Shown piece by piece: positions 17,828 to 26,661 of a stretch of DNA of 64,000 nucleotides (position 1 is its first letter; each line of letters starts with the position of its first letter). This stretch comes from Oscillospiraceae bacterium HV4-5-C5C (lineage in GTDB: Bacteria; Bacillota; Clostridia; Saccharofermentanales; Fastidiosipilaceae): positions 1 to 64,000 of the forward strand of contig JAAVLZ010000002.1 of assembly GCA_012034405.1 (NCBI GenBank), written 5' to 3'. The notes beneath the pieces were generated by a model. The model was not told the origin of the DNA, did no database searches, and worked only from the letters and a program-made list of their open reading frames with translations. The position numbers were made by a program, and so were the translations under genes.

Positions 17828-18682
17828 CTAGATCAGGTTTTGGATGGCAGCATGTATGCGGCGCGCGATCAATGGATTGTTCATGGTATAAAGATGTATA
17901 CCTGCCGCACCCTGTGCTATCAGGTCCACAATCTGATCGACTGCATAGGCAATACCTGCGTCACGCATGGCTACAGGGTTGTGCTCATAGCGAGCCATCA
18001 TGGCGCTGAATTTGCGCGGCAGTTCGACGCCACAGATACTAGTCATGTGCTCAATTTGACTTTTATTGATTACCGGCATAATGCCCGCTGCTATGGGAAC
18101 CTGAATACCAGCTAACTGACAACGCTCCATAAAGGCGTAAAAATGGTCATTGTCAAAAAAGAGCTGAGAAATCAGCCGATCAGCTCCGGCATCGACCTTA
18201 GCCTTCAGATACCGGATATCCTGTATGCGGTCCGGGCATTCTATATGCCCTTCAGGATAGCAAGCTGCCAGAATATTAAAATTCCCGTGCGCTTTAATAA
18301 ACGCGATCATATCTGCTGCATGGGGAAAATCGCCCGGCCGGTACTGACCAGCCGGTAGATCGCCGCGCAAGGCCAGGATATTTTCAATCCCCAGACCTTG
18401 TAATTGCTCCAGCTTCTGGTACAGATCCTGCCGGGTCAGTTCCAGGCAGGGCAGATGGGCCACACTTTCCAGCCCGGCTGCCCTAATTGCGGCGGCAATT
18501 TGAAAACTGTCCTGATGATTCAGACTTCCGCGGGCACCGTAGGTGACGCTGATAAAGTCTGGTTCCAGGGCTTTCAGCTCATTGATGGTCTGATAAACCG
18601 TCTGGACTGAAGAACTGGGCCGCGGTGGAAATACCTCATAGGACAGGACAGTCTTTTGTTTATATAAATCAGCTGTTTTCAT
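17828..18682 (-). CDS. metF: Methylenetetrahydrofolate reductase
   Basis: MetF reduces 5,10-methylene-THF to 5-methyl-THF for methionine synthesis, using FAD. 284 residues, the length of the bacterial catalytic domain. It has the YEVFPPRPS motif near residue 15 with the catalytic Glu, [21 protein letters not shown] and the barrel end [17 protein letters not shown]. It is preceded on the same strand by the last codons of metE, overlapping by 14 bases (metE stop at 18669), the arrangement of a metE-metF operon. Since metE is broken, the upstream promoter is lost or replaced, so expression of metF is uncertain. Confidence 0.93.
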   Translation of the reverse strand: MKTADLYKQKTVLSYEVFPPRPSSSVQTVYQTINELKALEPDFISVTYGARGSLNHQDSFQIAAAIRAAGLESVAHLPCLELTRQDLYQKLEQLQGLGIENILALRGDLPAGQYRPGDFPHAADMIAFIKAHGNFNILAACYPEGHIECPDRIQDIRYLKAKVDAGADRLISQLFFDNDHFYAFMERCQLAGIQVPIAAGIMPVINKSQIEHMTSICGVELPRKFSAMMARYEHNPVAMRDAGIAYAVDQIVDLIAQGAAGIHLYTMNNPLIARRIHAAIQNLI

Positions 18683-18800
18683 AGCGCAATTGCCTGGCCG
18701 CAGCCACCATATTCTGCAGGCTGGCCGCAGTTTCCGCCTGGCCGCGGGTCTTTAAGCCGCAGTCCGGGTTGACCCATAATTTGCCTGTGATCAGCTTGGG
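18669..18800 (-). pseudogene. metE: metE 3' fragment (truncated methionine synthase)
   Basis: The last ~40 codons of cobalamin-independent methionine synthase: [13 protein letters not shown], in which the Cys is a zinc ligand, then [22 protein letters not shown] and stop. The frame remains open upstream for a few codons (PKLITGK), then sequence identity changes to the plus-strand oppC gene. Everything upstream, some 300-700 residues, is absent. It overlaps metF by 14 bases at the normal operon junction, so the 3' side is native and the break lies near 18780-18810. Confidence 0.85.
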
Positions 18801-18801
18801 C

Positions 18802-18948
18802 GTGCTGATCTCAGACGGTAAAGCCAAGATGCAGTTTTATCCCTTTCAGCTTTTATTCCCGGCCGCGGTGCTCTGCATTGCTGTGCTGGCCTTTAATATG
18901 CTGGGGGATGGTCTGAGAGATGCGCTGGATCCCAGGACGATTGAGTGA
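18802..18948 (+). pseudogene. oppC 3' fragment (truncated peptide ABC permease)
   Basis: The last 48 codons of an OppC/DppC-type permease: [17 protein letters not shown], the last membrane segment LFPAAVLCIAVLAFNMLG and the family-ending GDGLRDALDPR, then stop. About 250 residues of the N-terminal part are missing; upstream the DNA becomes metE on the other strand, though a few more codons (VISLG, from 18787) could still belong to it. It ends 10 bp before oppD, the expected operon order, so the right side is native. Confidence 0.85.
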
Positions 18949-18958
18949 GGATAAACAG

Positions 18959-19984
18959 ATGAGTGAAAAGCTGCTGCGCGTGGAAAATCTGCGCGTTTCC
19001 TATCACACCTATGCGGGCGAAGTTCAAGCCGTCCGCGGCGTCAGCTTTGAATTGGACCAGGGTGAAACACTGGCTCTGGTGGGGGAGAGCGGCTGCGGAA
19101 AATCTGTCACTGCCCGTTCACTGATGCGCCTGAATAAGGTCCCGCCGGCTGAGATAAAACCGGAGTCAAACGTACTATTCCAGGGCCAGAATATTTACCA
19201 GTTTGATGCGGCCAGGCTGGGTCGCTACCGCGGGCAGGATGCTGCTATGATCTTTCAGGATGCCATGGCCGCGCTGAACCCGACGATGACAATAGGCCGC
19301 CAGGTGGTAGAAACGCTGCTGCATCATCAAGCTTTGAGTAAAAAAGCTGCCCGGGAGCAGGTCCGTATCTTACTTCGACAGGTTGGTATTTCAGAGCCTG
19401 ACCGGAGGTTTGGACAGTATCCACATGAGCTGTCCGGCGGGATGCGCCAGCGGGTCATGATTGCCATGGCCTTTGCCAATCAGCCGCGCCTGCTGATTGC
19501 GGATGAACCGACCACTGCGCTGGATGTGACCATTCAGGCTCAGATTATTGATCTGATGAAAGAACTGCAGCAGGCTCATCAGACCGCTGTTATCATGATT
19601 ACTCATGACTTGGGTGTAGTTGCCAATCTGGCACAAAAAATAGCAGTTATGTACGCCGGAACCATTGTGGAGCGGGGCAGCAGCCGGGAGATTTTTTACC
19701 GTCCCCGGCATCCCTATACCAATATGTTGCTTGAAGCTGTGCCCAGACTGGACCAACCGGAAGATAAGGAACTGGCCTCCATAGCCGGCACGCCGCCTGA
19801 CTTGCTCAACCCGCCGCCGGGCTGCCCTTTCTGCAGCCGCTGCCGATATTGCATGGACATCTGCCTAAAGGAGCGGCCGCCGGTTTATCAGTTTGAACCG
19901 GACCATCAGGCCGATTGCTGGCTTTACGCGCTGGATAAACCAGCTGCGGATGCCCCGTTTACCAGGAGAAACGACCATGAGTGA
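18959..19984 (+). CDS. Oligopeptide/dipeptide ABC transporter ATPase, OppD type
   Basis: ATP-binding subunit of a peptide (or nickel/oligosaccharide) importer, 341 residues. Walker A GESGCGKS near residue 42, signature LSGGMRQRVMIAMAFA, Walker B LLIADEPTTALD, H-loop ITHDLG, and the C-terminal oligopeptide-transporter extension with PPPGCPFCSRCRYCMDIC, a Cys cluster that binds an iron-sulfur centre in OppD-like proteins. Start at ATG 18959 after GTGAGG; the frame is open earlier from 18920 inside the oppC fragment. It overlaps oppF by 8 bases. The permease and binding-protein genes expected upstream are missing from this locus, so the ATPases may be orphaned. Confidence 0.93.
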   Translation: MSEKLLRVENLRVSYHTYAGEVQAVRGVSFELDQGETLALVGESGCGKSVTARSLMRLNKVPPAEIKPESNVLFQGQNIYQFDAARLGRYRGQDAAMIFQDAMAALNPTMTIGRQVVETLLHHQALSKKAAREQVRILLRQVGISEPDRRFGQYPHELSGGMRQRVMIAMAFANQPRLLIADEPTTALDVTIQAQIIDLMKELQQAHQTAVIMITHDLGVVANLAQKIAVMYAGTIVERGSSREIFYRPRHPYTNMLLEAVPRLDQPEDKELASIAGTPPDLLNPPPGCPFCSRCRYCMDICLKERPPVYQFEPDHQADCWLYALDKPAADAPFTRRNDHE

Positions 19985-20954
19985 AGCCCCGGTGTTGCTG
20001 CAGGTAAGCCACCTGAAAAAGTACTTTGAGACCGGTTCTGGTCATTGGCTAAAAGCCGTGGATGATATTTCATTTGCTATCCATCAGGGTGAGACCCTGG
20101 GTCTGGTGGGCGAAAGCGGCTGTGGCAAGACGACCTGTGGCCGGACCATTATGGGCATGTATCAGAAAACCGGCGGTCTGGTGTGTTACCAGGGTCAGGA
20201 TGTGCATGCCCTGAAAGGACGGGCACTGTTTTCCTTCCGTAAAGATGCGCAGATGATTTTTCAAGACCCCTACGCTTCTCTTGATCCGCGTATGACTGTC
20301 AGCGACATTATTGGTGAAGGTCTGGATGTTCATCATCTGGTCAAGAATCGTCAGGACCGGACTGCCCGGATTTATGAGCTGCTGGATATGGTTGAGCTGA
20401 ATCATGAGCATGCTAACCGCTTTATCCATGAGTTTTCCGGCGGACAGCGGCAGCGGATTGGAATAGCACGCGCCCTGGCGGTCAATCCATCGTTCCTGGT
20501 CCTGGATGAACCGATTTCCGCGCTGGATGTATCCATTCAAGCACAGGTGGTCAATCTGCTGAAAAAACTGCAGCAAGAACAGGGTCTTACCTATTTGTTC
20601 ATTGCCCATGATCTGGCCATGGTTAAGCACATTTCTGACCGCGTAGCGGTTATGTATCTGGGAAAGCTGGTTGAAATCACCCGCTCCGGGGAATTGTATG
20701 CTCACCCACGGCACCCCTATACCGCTGCCCTGCTGTCAGCCATTCCAATCCCGGATCCGGATGTTCAAGCCAGACGGGAACAGGAGCGGATAAAGCTTAG
20801 CGGCGAGGTTTTGAGCCCGATTGACCCGCCGCCTGGCTGCCGTTTTGCCGGTCGCTGCCCTTATGCCACGGACTTGTGCCATGAAAAAACCCCTGAATTG
20901 ACCAATCAAGGTGATGGACACTGGGTAGCTTGTTTTCATCAGCTGGATCGCTGA
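19977..20954 (+). CDS. Oligopeptide/dipeptide ABC transporter ATPase, OppF type
   Basis: Partner ATPase of OppD, 325 residues. Walker A GESGCGKT, Q-loop MIFQDPYASLDPRM, signature FSGGQRQRIGIARALA, Walker B FLVLDEPISALD, and the C-terminal DPPPGCRFAGRCPYATDLC Cys cluster. The SLDPRMTV stretch after the Q-loop is typical of OppF. Start at ATG 19977 with CCAGGAG; the frame is open upstream inside oppD. There is no gene of the peptide system downstream: the next is an FMN enzyme 145 bp away. Confidence 0.93.
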   Translation: MSEAPVLLQVSHLKKYFETGSGHWLKAVDDISFAIHQGETLGLVGESGCGKTTCGRTIMGMYQKTGGLVCYQGQDVHALKGRALFSFRKDAQMIFQDPYASLDPRMTVSDIIGEGLDVHHLVKNRQDRTARIYELLDMVELNHEHANRFIHEFSGGQRQRIGIARALAVNPSFLVLDEPISALDVSIQAQVVNLLKKLQQEQGLTYLFIAHDLAMVKHISDRVAVMYLGKLVEITRSGELYAHPRHPYTAALLSAIPIPDPDVQARREQERIKLSGEVLSPIDPPPGCRFAGRCPYATDLCHEKTPELTNQGDGHWVACFHQLDR

Positions 20955-21099
20955 CTGGGATTCCTCATAACGTGGAAATGGACGAGAGGATCAACGCAAG
21001 AATCGAGCTGAAGAGGACAACATCTGCCCGCAATTATGTTACGAGTTCTTTCATAATGAGATTGACAGCTTTTTGCTCAAACAGAAAGGATGGCGCATT

Positions 21100-22008
21100 A
21101 TGGATTACTCTATAGGAGCCGGAGATGCTAATGCGATAACCAGAGATTATCTGGATCATATTTTACTTGAATCCCGGTACATAGATGCAGCAATCCCAGA
21201 TTTAAGTTTTCACTTATTTGGTGAAACTTTCAGCAGTCCCATTATGACTGCGGCGTTTTCACATTTAGATAAGATTTATAAAGGCCTGTCTGATGGCATG
21301 GTTAAGCTGGCTGCTGCGGCTCAGGCCTGTGGGGTAGTGATGTGGGCTGGAGATGGCCCGGATGACGAACTCAAGCGCATGGCTGAGACCGGTGCCCGGA
21401 TCATCCGGATTATCAAGCCCTTTTCGGATGACGCGGAGATATACCGTCAGATTAAGCTGGCCGAGAGCTGTGGCGTTTTGGCTGTTGGAATGGATATAGA
21501 CCACAGCTTTAATCATAGAGGGGATTATGACCGGATTGGTAGTGTGCCCATGCGGGCTCAGTCTTTATCTGATCTGCAATCTTACTGCCGGGCAACTAAA
21601 CTTCCGTTTGTCATTAAGGGCGTGTTGAGCGTCGGGGATGCTCAAAAAGCTAGCTTAGCTGGAGCGGCTGGGCTGGTGGTGTCCCATCATCATGGGATGC
21701 TGCCTTACGCAGTCCCACCGCTGATGATCCTGCCGGACATTGTCCGGGTGATTGACCGTGCAATACCGATTTTTGCTGATTGTGGGATTATAAGCGGAAT
21801 AGACGCATATAAGGCGCTGGCTTTAGGCGCTGCCGGGGTTGGACTGAGCCGGGAACTGATATCAGCGCTGCTCAAAAATGGGGAGGAAGGTGCTGAGGCC
21901 TATATTGCAGCTCGACAAGCAGAATTGAAAGGAGCCATGGCCCGAACCGGTATACCTACCCTGTCCTATATGGATCCAGCAGTCTTGCATTTCAAGAGCT
22001 TTAGTTAA
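21100..22008 (+). CDS. FMN-dependent alpha-hydroxy acid dehydrogenase-like protein
   Basis: A TIM-barrel flavoprotein related to glycolate/lactate oxidase, 302 residues, shorter than true enzymes (about 350-380). Recognisable parts are FSSPIMTAAFSHL (FMN-binding strand 1), LPFVIKGVLSVGDAQKASLAGA with the FMN-contacting Lys, the GLVVSHHHG loop and YKALALGAAGVGLSRELI. The catalytic-site loop normally reads SNHGGRQLD; here it is SHHHGMLPY, so a His is kept but the carboxylate-binding Arg is lost, and the later DGGIRxG reads DCGIISG, losing a second Arg. The substrate is therefore probably not a simple 2-hydroxy acid. ATG 21100 has AAAGG upstream. Neighbours give no role. Confidence 0.8.
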   Translation: MDYSIGAGDANAITRDYLDHILLESRYIDAAIPDLSFHLFGETFSSPIMTAAFSHLDKIYKGLSDGMVKLAAAAQACGVVMWAGDGPDDELKRMAETGARIIRIIKPFSDDAEIYRQIKLAESCGVLAVGMDIDHSFNHRGDYDRIGSVPMRAQSLSDLQSYCRATKLPFVIKGVLSVGDAQKASLAGAAGLVVSHHHGMLPYAVPPLMILPDIVRVIDRAIPIFADCGIISGIDAYKALALGAAGVGLSRELISALLKNGEEGAEAYIAARQAELKGAMARTGIPTLSYMDPAVLHFKSFS

Positions 22009-22231
22009 TTCCGGCGGTTTCTGCTCAGGACGTCCCATTCCATGGGCTTAGCTGGATCGGCTTAAAGGGAAAAATCAGGAATATGGAAAATGGGCTTTCT
22101 ATCAATAAACCTGTCATCGCGGCGCTTGGGAAAGGCCAGTTACACAAAGCCAAGTCTTTCGCGGGATTGAAATGAAAAGCAACGTAGATGCCGAAACCAA
22201 TTGAACCTTGGAAACTGAACAGGAGATATGT
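22009..22231. other. Intergenic leader of the GH95 operon
   Basis: About 220 bp with no gene. The promoter of the GH95-GH67-GH2 run must lie here, but no convincing -35/-10 pair was recognised by eye. Confidence 0.4.
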
Positions 22232-24580
22232 ATGAAACTACTATTTGAACAGCCTGCGGCTGATTGGCATGAAGCCTTTCCCTTGGGCAATGGCCGGATC
22301 GGGGCCATGATTTATGGGGACCCGGATGGCGACTGTATCAAACTGAATGAGGACAGCCTGTGGTCGGGTTACCCTTGGCCTGAGACCCAGAAGGGCTTGA
22401 ATTATGCTACGCTGCAAGCAGCTAAAACTGCGGTCCGGCAGGGTCACTATCCGGAAGCCATGGATATTTTAGAGACGGATTTCAAAGAGAGCGCTGACAT
22501 CCAAAACTATCAGCCGCTGGGAAATCTTTACCTGATTTACGAGTCAGGAACCGAGTACCCGTATCAGCACTATCATAGAGAACTTGATCTGAATACCGCA
22601 GTGATGACAGTCACGTTTGACCGGGGCGGGCAGCACTTTGAACAACAAGCTTTCTGCAGTCATCCAGCCCAAGCCCTGCTGTACCGGCTAAGCAGTAATA
22701 AACCCTTTGATCTCCGGCTGACGGCTGGCCAGGGTCTGATTAAAACCTGTGATTATACCGCCAGTGGTATTGTCATGCATGGCGCCTGCCCACGGCAGAT
22801 TCAGAGCACCGGAATAACGGTTGCGGCTGTGGATGATGAACCAAGCGGCATCCACTTTATCGCCTGTGCGGGCCTGGAAACTGATGGGGGGACAATTGAG
22901 CCTGCCGCTGACAGCCTGCGGTGCCGGGGCATTTACGGACTGACCTTGAAAGTTACGGTTCGCAGTTCGTTTATTGCTTGGAATCAGCCTCCGGCTTGTT
23001 TGGAGACCAACCTGATTTCAGCCTTAAATCAGGACCGTGCTGGTCTGGGTCAGACTTGGGCTATCCTGGTACGGGAGCACGTACAGGATTATCAGCGGCT
23101 CTACGCCAGATCGTCCCTGCAGCTGAGCCAGGCTGTGGTCCCGGCAGACAGCTGGCCTGGAACTGATGAAGCACTTAATCTCAGCCGGATCTGGCAGCAA
23201 CAAGCGCCTCTGTCCATGGTGCCGTTCCTGTTTAACTTTGGCCGTTATCTTCTGATTGCCGCGTCCAGAGCGGGTACTCAGGCGACTAATCTGCAAGGTA
23301 TCTGGAACCAGGACCTAATCCCCCCCTGGGGCTGTGATTATACGGTTAACATCAATACAGAGATGAACTATTGGCTCACTGGTCCCTGCCGGCTTGCTGA
23401 GCTGGAAGAGCCGCTATTGCGGTTGTGTCAGGACTTACAGCCAAACGCCCGGGAGACGGCCCGGCAAATCTTCCATACGGACGGTTCGGCCTGCTTTCAT
23501 AATGTGGATCTGTGGCGAAAAACCTCGCCGGCCAGCGGCAAGGCTATGTGGGCTTACTGGCCCTGGGGTCTAGCCTGGCTATGCCGGAATTTGTATGATA
23601 CCTATTTGTTCACTCAGGACCGGAGCTGGTTGGAACAGGTTTTCCCGCTGCTGAAAAATAGCGTTATCTTCTGTTGTCAGTCCTTAGAGCCAGGCGATAA
23701 GGGGCTAATCCTGACACCGGCTACCTCACCTGAAAATGAATTCATTTATGATGGCCAACGTTGTTCTGTGGCGCTGAGCTCAGAAAACACCCTGGCTATA
23801 GCCCGTAATTTATTGCGCGATTTTATTGAGGCGGCTGAGGTTTTAGGACAAACTGAGGATCCCTGGTATCAGACTGCCCGGCAGAATCTAGATCTGATCC
23901 AGCCGACGCAACTTGGCTCCCAGGGACAAATCCTGGAGTGGAATGAAGAATTTGAGGAGGCGGACCAACACCATCGTCACCTATCTCATTTATATGAGTT
24001 GCATCCGGGCCGGGGTATCAGCGCGCAAACCCCGGAACTCTTTCAGGCGGCTCGTCAGTCGCTGGAGCGGCGCGGAGATGACGGCACGGGCTGGAGCTTA
24101 GCTTGGAAAGTCCTGATGTGGGCCCGTCTGGGTGATGGCGATCATGCTTACCGGATTATGAAGCAGCTATTTCGCCCTGCTAAAACCGCAAAGGGACAGC
24201 TGGCTCAGCGTGGCGGTCTGTTTGCCAACTTATTCTGCAGTCATCCGCCGTTTCAGATTGATGGCAACTTTGGGGTAACTGCGGGGATTGCGGAAATGCT
24301 GGTGCAGAGTCATGAAGCGGTTCTGCGCATCCTGCCAGCTCTGCCTCAGGCCTGGACCTCTGGTCTGGCTACCGGTCTGGGACTCCGAGGCGGACTGAGT
24401 GCTGATATCAGCTGGTCCGGATTGAAGATGAGCTGTACCCTGTACAGTCAGACGGATCAGTGTATAACCATCAGTCTGGCTGGTGGTAAGCGGGAACAAC
24501 TGGAACTGAAAGCTGGTCTGCCCCTGCAACGGACCGCTTTAATCCAGAACCGCTTGAAATCTCAATCTGGCGCGAATTAG
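22232..24580 (+). CDS. GH95 family alpha-L-fucosidase/galactosidase
   Basis: Intracellular glycoside hydrolase of family 95, 782 residues, without a signal peptide. Domain order: N-terminal beta-sandwich starting FPLGNGRIGAMIYG and LNEDSLWSG, an (alpha/alpha)6 barrel from about residue 280, and a short C-terminal sheet. The active-site Asn pair is in VNINTEMNYWL, the acid Glu in QILEWNEEFEEADQHHRHLSHLY, and the Asp in FQIDGNFGVTAG. Family members remove alpha-1,2-L-fucose or alpha-L-galactose from xyloglucan, mucin or related glycans by inversion. Start with ACAGGAG before ATG 22232 (frame open from 22208). First gene of a likely operon with GH67 (41-bp gap) and GH2. Confidence 0.93.
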   Translation: MKLLFEQPAADWHEAFPLGNGRIGAMIYGDPDGDCIKLNEDSLWSGYPWPETQKGLNYATLQAAKTAVRQGHYPEAMDILETDFKESADIQNYQPLGNLYLIYESGTEYPYQHYHRELDLNTAVMTVTFDRGGQHFEQQAFCSHPAQALLYRLSSNKPFDLRLTAGQGLIKTCDYTASGIVMHGACPRQIQSTGITVAAVDDEPSGIHFIACAGLETDGGTIEPAADSLRCRGIYGLTLKVTVRSSFIAWNQPPACLETNLISALNQDRAGLGQTWAILVREHVQDYQRLYARSSLQLSQAVVPADSWPGTDEALNLSRIWQQQAPLSMVPFLFNFGRYLLIAASRAGTQATNLQGIWNQDLIPPWGCDYTVNINTEMNYWLTGPCRLAELEEPLLRLCQDLQPNARETARQIFHTDGSACFHNVDLWRKTSPASGKAMWAYWPWGLAWLCRNLYDTYLFTQDRSWLEQVFPLLKNSVIFCCQSLEPGDKGLILTPATSPENEFIYDGQRCSVALSSENTLAIARNLLRDFIEAAEVLGQTEDPWYQTARQNLDLIQPTQLGSQGQILEWNEEFEEADQHHRHLSHLYELHPGRGISAQTPELFQAARQSLERRGDDGTGWSLAWKVLMWARLGDGDHAYRIMKQLFRPAKTAKGQLAQRGGLFANLFCSHPPFQIDGNFGVTAGIAEMLVQSHEAVLRILPALPQAWTSGLATGLGLRGGLSADISWSGLKMSCTLYSQTDQCITISLAGGKREQLELKAGLPLQRTALIQNRLKSQSGAN

Positions 24581-24621
24581 ACCTCAGTTTATCAGATAAG
24601 AAGCTTAAGGAGCAGTAAATC

Positions 24622-26583
24622 ATGGATGGATACCTAGCCTGGTTAAATTACGCTGACCAGACCCCGGAAACCTGGACCCTTTGCCAGGAACCCCCGGTTG
24701 AAGATGCTTGCCTGAAAAACGCCAAAGCGGAGCTGCAACGGGCCTGGGGTCCGGAAAGCCCCGGAGCGGTACAGGGTTGGCAACTATCCCTTCAGCTGGA
24801 CGGGCAGCTGAACAGAGAGGCTTATCAGATTCAACGTCGTGATCGAAATCTGTCTCTAAGCGGGGGTTCTACTGTGGGCCTGTTATATGCCTGCTTTGCC
24901 CTGATCCGGTGCCTGCGCCTGGGACAGCTGACACCGGATCAGACAATCAGCCAGAGCCCGGCGACTTCCCTGAGGATGATCAATCACTGGGACAACCTGG
25001 ATGGCAGTATTGAACGTGGTTATGCTGGTCAGTCCTTCTTTTTCAGAGACAATCAGCTGCTGCTGACTGAGCGGACCCAGGATTATTGCCGGCTGGCCGC
25101 TTCAATCGGGATTAATGCGATCGTCATCAATAATGTTAATGTGGGGGGAGAAGCGAGCTGGCTGATCAGCTCCCGTCATTACCCAAGTCTGGCTGAACTA
25201 AGCCGTCTGATGTGGGGCTATGGCATCCGCTTGTTTTTGAGCATAGATTTTGCGGCGCCGATCGTCTTGGGCGGGCTGGAATCAGCTGATCCGCTGGATC
25301 CTGAGGTCATTGCCTGGTGGGGCAGGAAGGTAAACGAGGTATATGCCGCGCTGCCGCAGCTGGGCGGCTTTTTGGTCAAGGCAGATTCAGAAGGCCGGCC
25401 CGGTCCGTTCACTTATGGCCGGGACCAGAGTCAGGGAGCGAATATGCTGGGGCGCGCGCTGGCGCCGCATCAGGGCCTGTTGATCTGGCGTGCCTTTGTC
25501 TACAACGCCCGGCAGGACTGGCGCGATCATAAAACCGATCGAGCCCGGGCGGCGTATGATTATTTTGCGCCACTGGATGGACACTTTGCTGATAATGTTT
25601 ACCTGCAAATAAAGAATGGTCCTATGGATTTTCAGGTGAGGGAGCCTGTTTCTCCCTTATTCAGCCGGCTGCGGCAGACCCATCTCATTCTGGAACTGCA
25701 GATTGCGCAGGAATACACCGGCCAGCAGATTGATGTCTGTTATCTGGGTAGTGAATGGCGGGAAATTCTGGATTTCCATACAGCCAATCCTGCCGCTTTA
25801 CCGGGTAAGGATCGGGTCAGTGACCTGATCACTCAATCAGCCTGGCCAGGCCTGAAAGCCGGCATCGCCGCTGTCGCCAATACCGGTAGCGACCGCAACT
25901 GGTTTGGTCATGATCTGGCTGGACTGAATTACTATGCTTACGGAATCCTGGCCTGGAATCCAGCCGGTGATGTGGTGAGCATCGCGGCAGACTGGCTCAG
26001 ACAGTCCCTGCCATCCTTAAGTGAATCTGCTACCAAAGCCCTGCTTTCAATCCTGACCAGCTCCTGGCGGACGTATGAGTCGTATACAGCACCGCTGGGC
26101 ATTGGCTGGATGGTCAGTCCTCAAACTCATTATGGCCCTGCCATTGATGGCTATGAGTATGATCGCTGGGGAACCTATCACCGGGCGGATCACTGGGGTC
26201 TGGGGGTGGAACGCGGTCCTCAGGGGACGGGCTACTCCGAGTTATATCCTGAAACACTGGCAGCGCGATACCGCACTGTGACAAGCTGTCCGGATGAGCT
26301 AAGCCTGTTTTTTCACTATCGGCGCTATACCGACCGCCTGCACAGCGGTAAAACCGTCATCCAACATATCTATGACAGTCATTTTGACGGCGCGGCTGCA
26401 GCAGAGACATACTTAGAGACCTGGCGATCCTTGCAGTCAGAACTGGATCCTGAGCTTTATGAGCGGGTAGAGCACCGGCTAGAGCAACAGGTCGCCAATG
26501 CCCGGGAGTGGCGCGACCAGATTAACAGCTATTTTTGGCGTAAGTCGGCGATTGCAGATGAAAAGAAGCGGGTTATCTACTAA
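24622..26583 (+). CDS. GH67 alpha-glucuronidase
   Basis: Cleaves (4-O-methyl-)glucuronic acid from the non-reducing end of aldouronic acids released from glucuronoxylan; the family acts inside the cell. 653 residues, typical for bacterial GH67. Barrel motifs: SLRMINHWDNLDGSIERGYAG, GGFLVKADSEGRPGPFTYGRDQ with the acid Glu, YLQIKNGPMDFQVREPVSPLF with Asp/Glu, and LELQIAQEYTGQQIDVCYLGSEW with the second catalytic Glu. Both the DSEG and MDFQ..EP features match active enzymes. Start ATG 24622 has AAGGAG upstream. It sits between GH95 and GH2 in one direction, with gaps of 41 and 78 bp. The released glucuronate would go to UxuB/UxuA-type metabolism, seen at 56-58 kb. Confidence 0.95.
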   Translation: MDGYLAWLNYADQTPETWTLCQEPPVEDACLKNAKAELQRAWGPESPGAVQGWQLSLQLDGQLNREAYQIQRRDRNLSLSGGSTVGLLYACFALIRCLRLGQLTPDQTISQSPATSLRMINHWDNLDGSIERGYAGQSFFFRDNQLLLTERTQDYCRLAASIGINAIVINNVNVGGEASWLISSRHYPSLAELSRLMWGYGIRLFLSIDFAAPIVLGGLESADPLDPEVIAWWGRKVNEVYAALPQLGGFLVKADSEGRPGPFTYGRDQSQGANMLGRALAPHQGLLIWRAFVYNARQDWRDHKTDRARAAYDYFAPLDGHFADNVYLQIKNGPMDFQVREPVSPLFSRLRQTHLILELQIAQEYTGQQIDVCYLGSEWREILDFHTANPAALPGKDRVSDLITQSAWPGLKAGIAAVANTGSDRNWFGHDLAGLNYYAYGILAWNPAGDVVSIAADWLRQSLPSLSESATKALLSILTSSWRTYESYTAPLGIGWMVSPQTHYGPAIDGYEYDRWGTYHRADHWGLGVERGPQGTGYSELYPETLAARYRTVTSCPDELSLFFHYRRYTDRLHSGKTVIQHIYDSHFDGAAAAETYLETWRSLQSELDPELYERVEHRLEQQVANAREWRDQINSYFWRKSAIADEKKRVIY

Positions 26584-26661
26584 GCTACGAGATATCAGTC
26601 AGACTGGTGACCGACAACCGGTCAGGCCGGCATGAACAAGGTTTGACAAGGAGAGATACAG

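Noticed and set aside
18683-18801. SAM riboswitch for metF
   Set aside because: This DNA is the metE 3' end, not a leader; no kink-turn or P1 elements.
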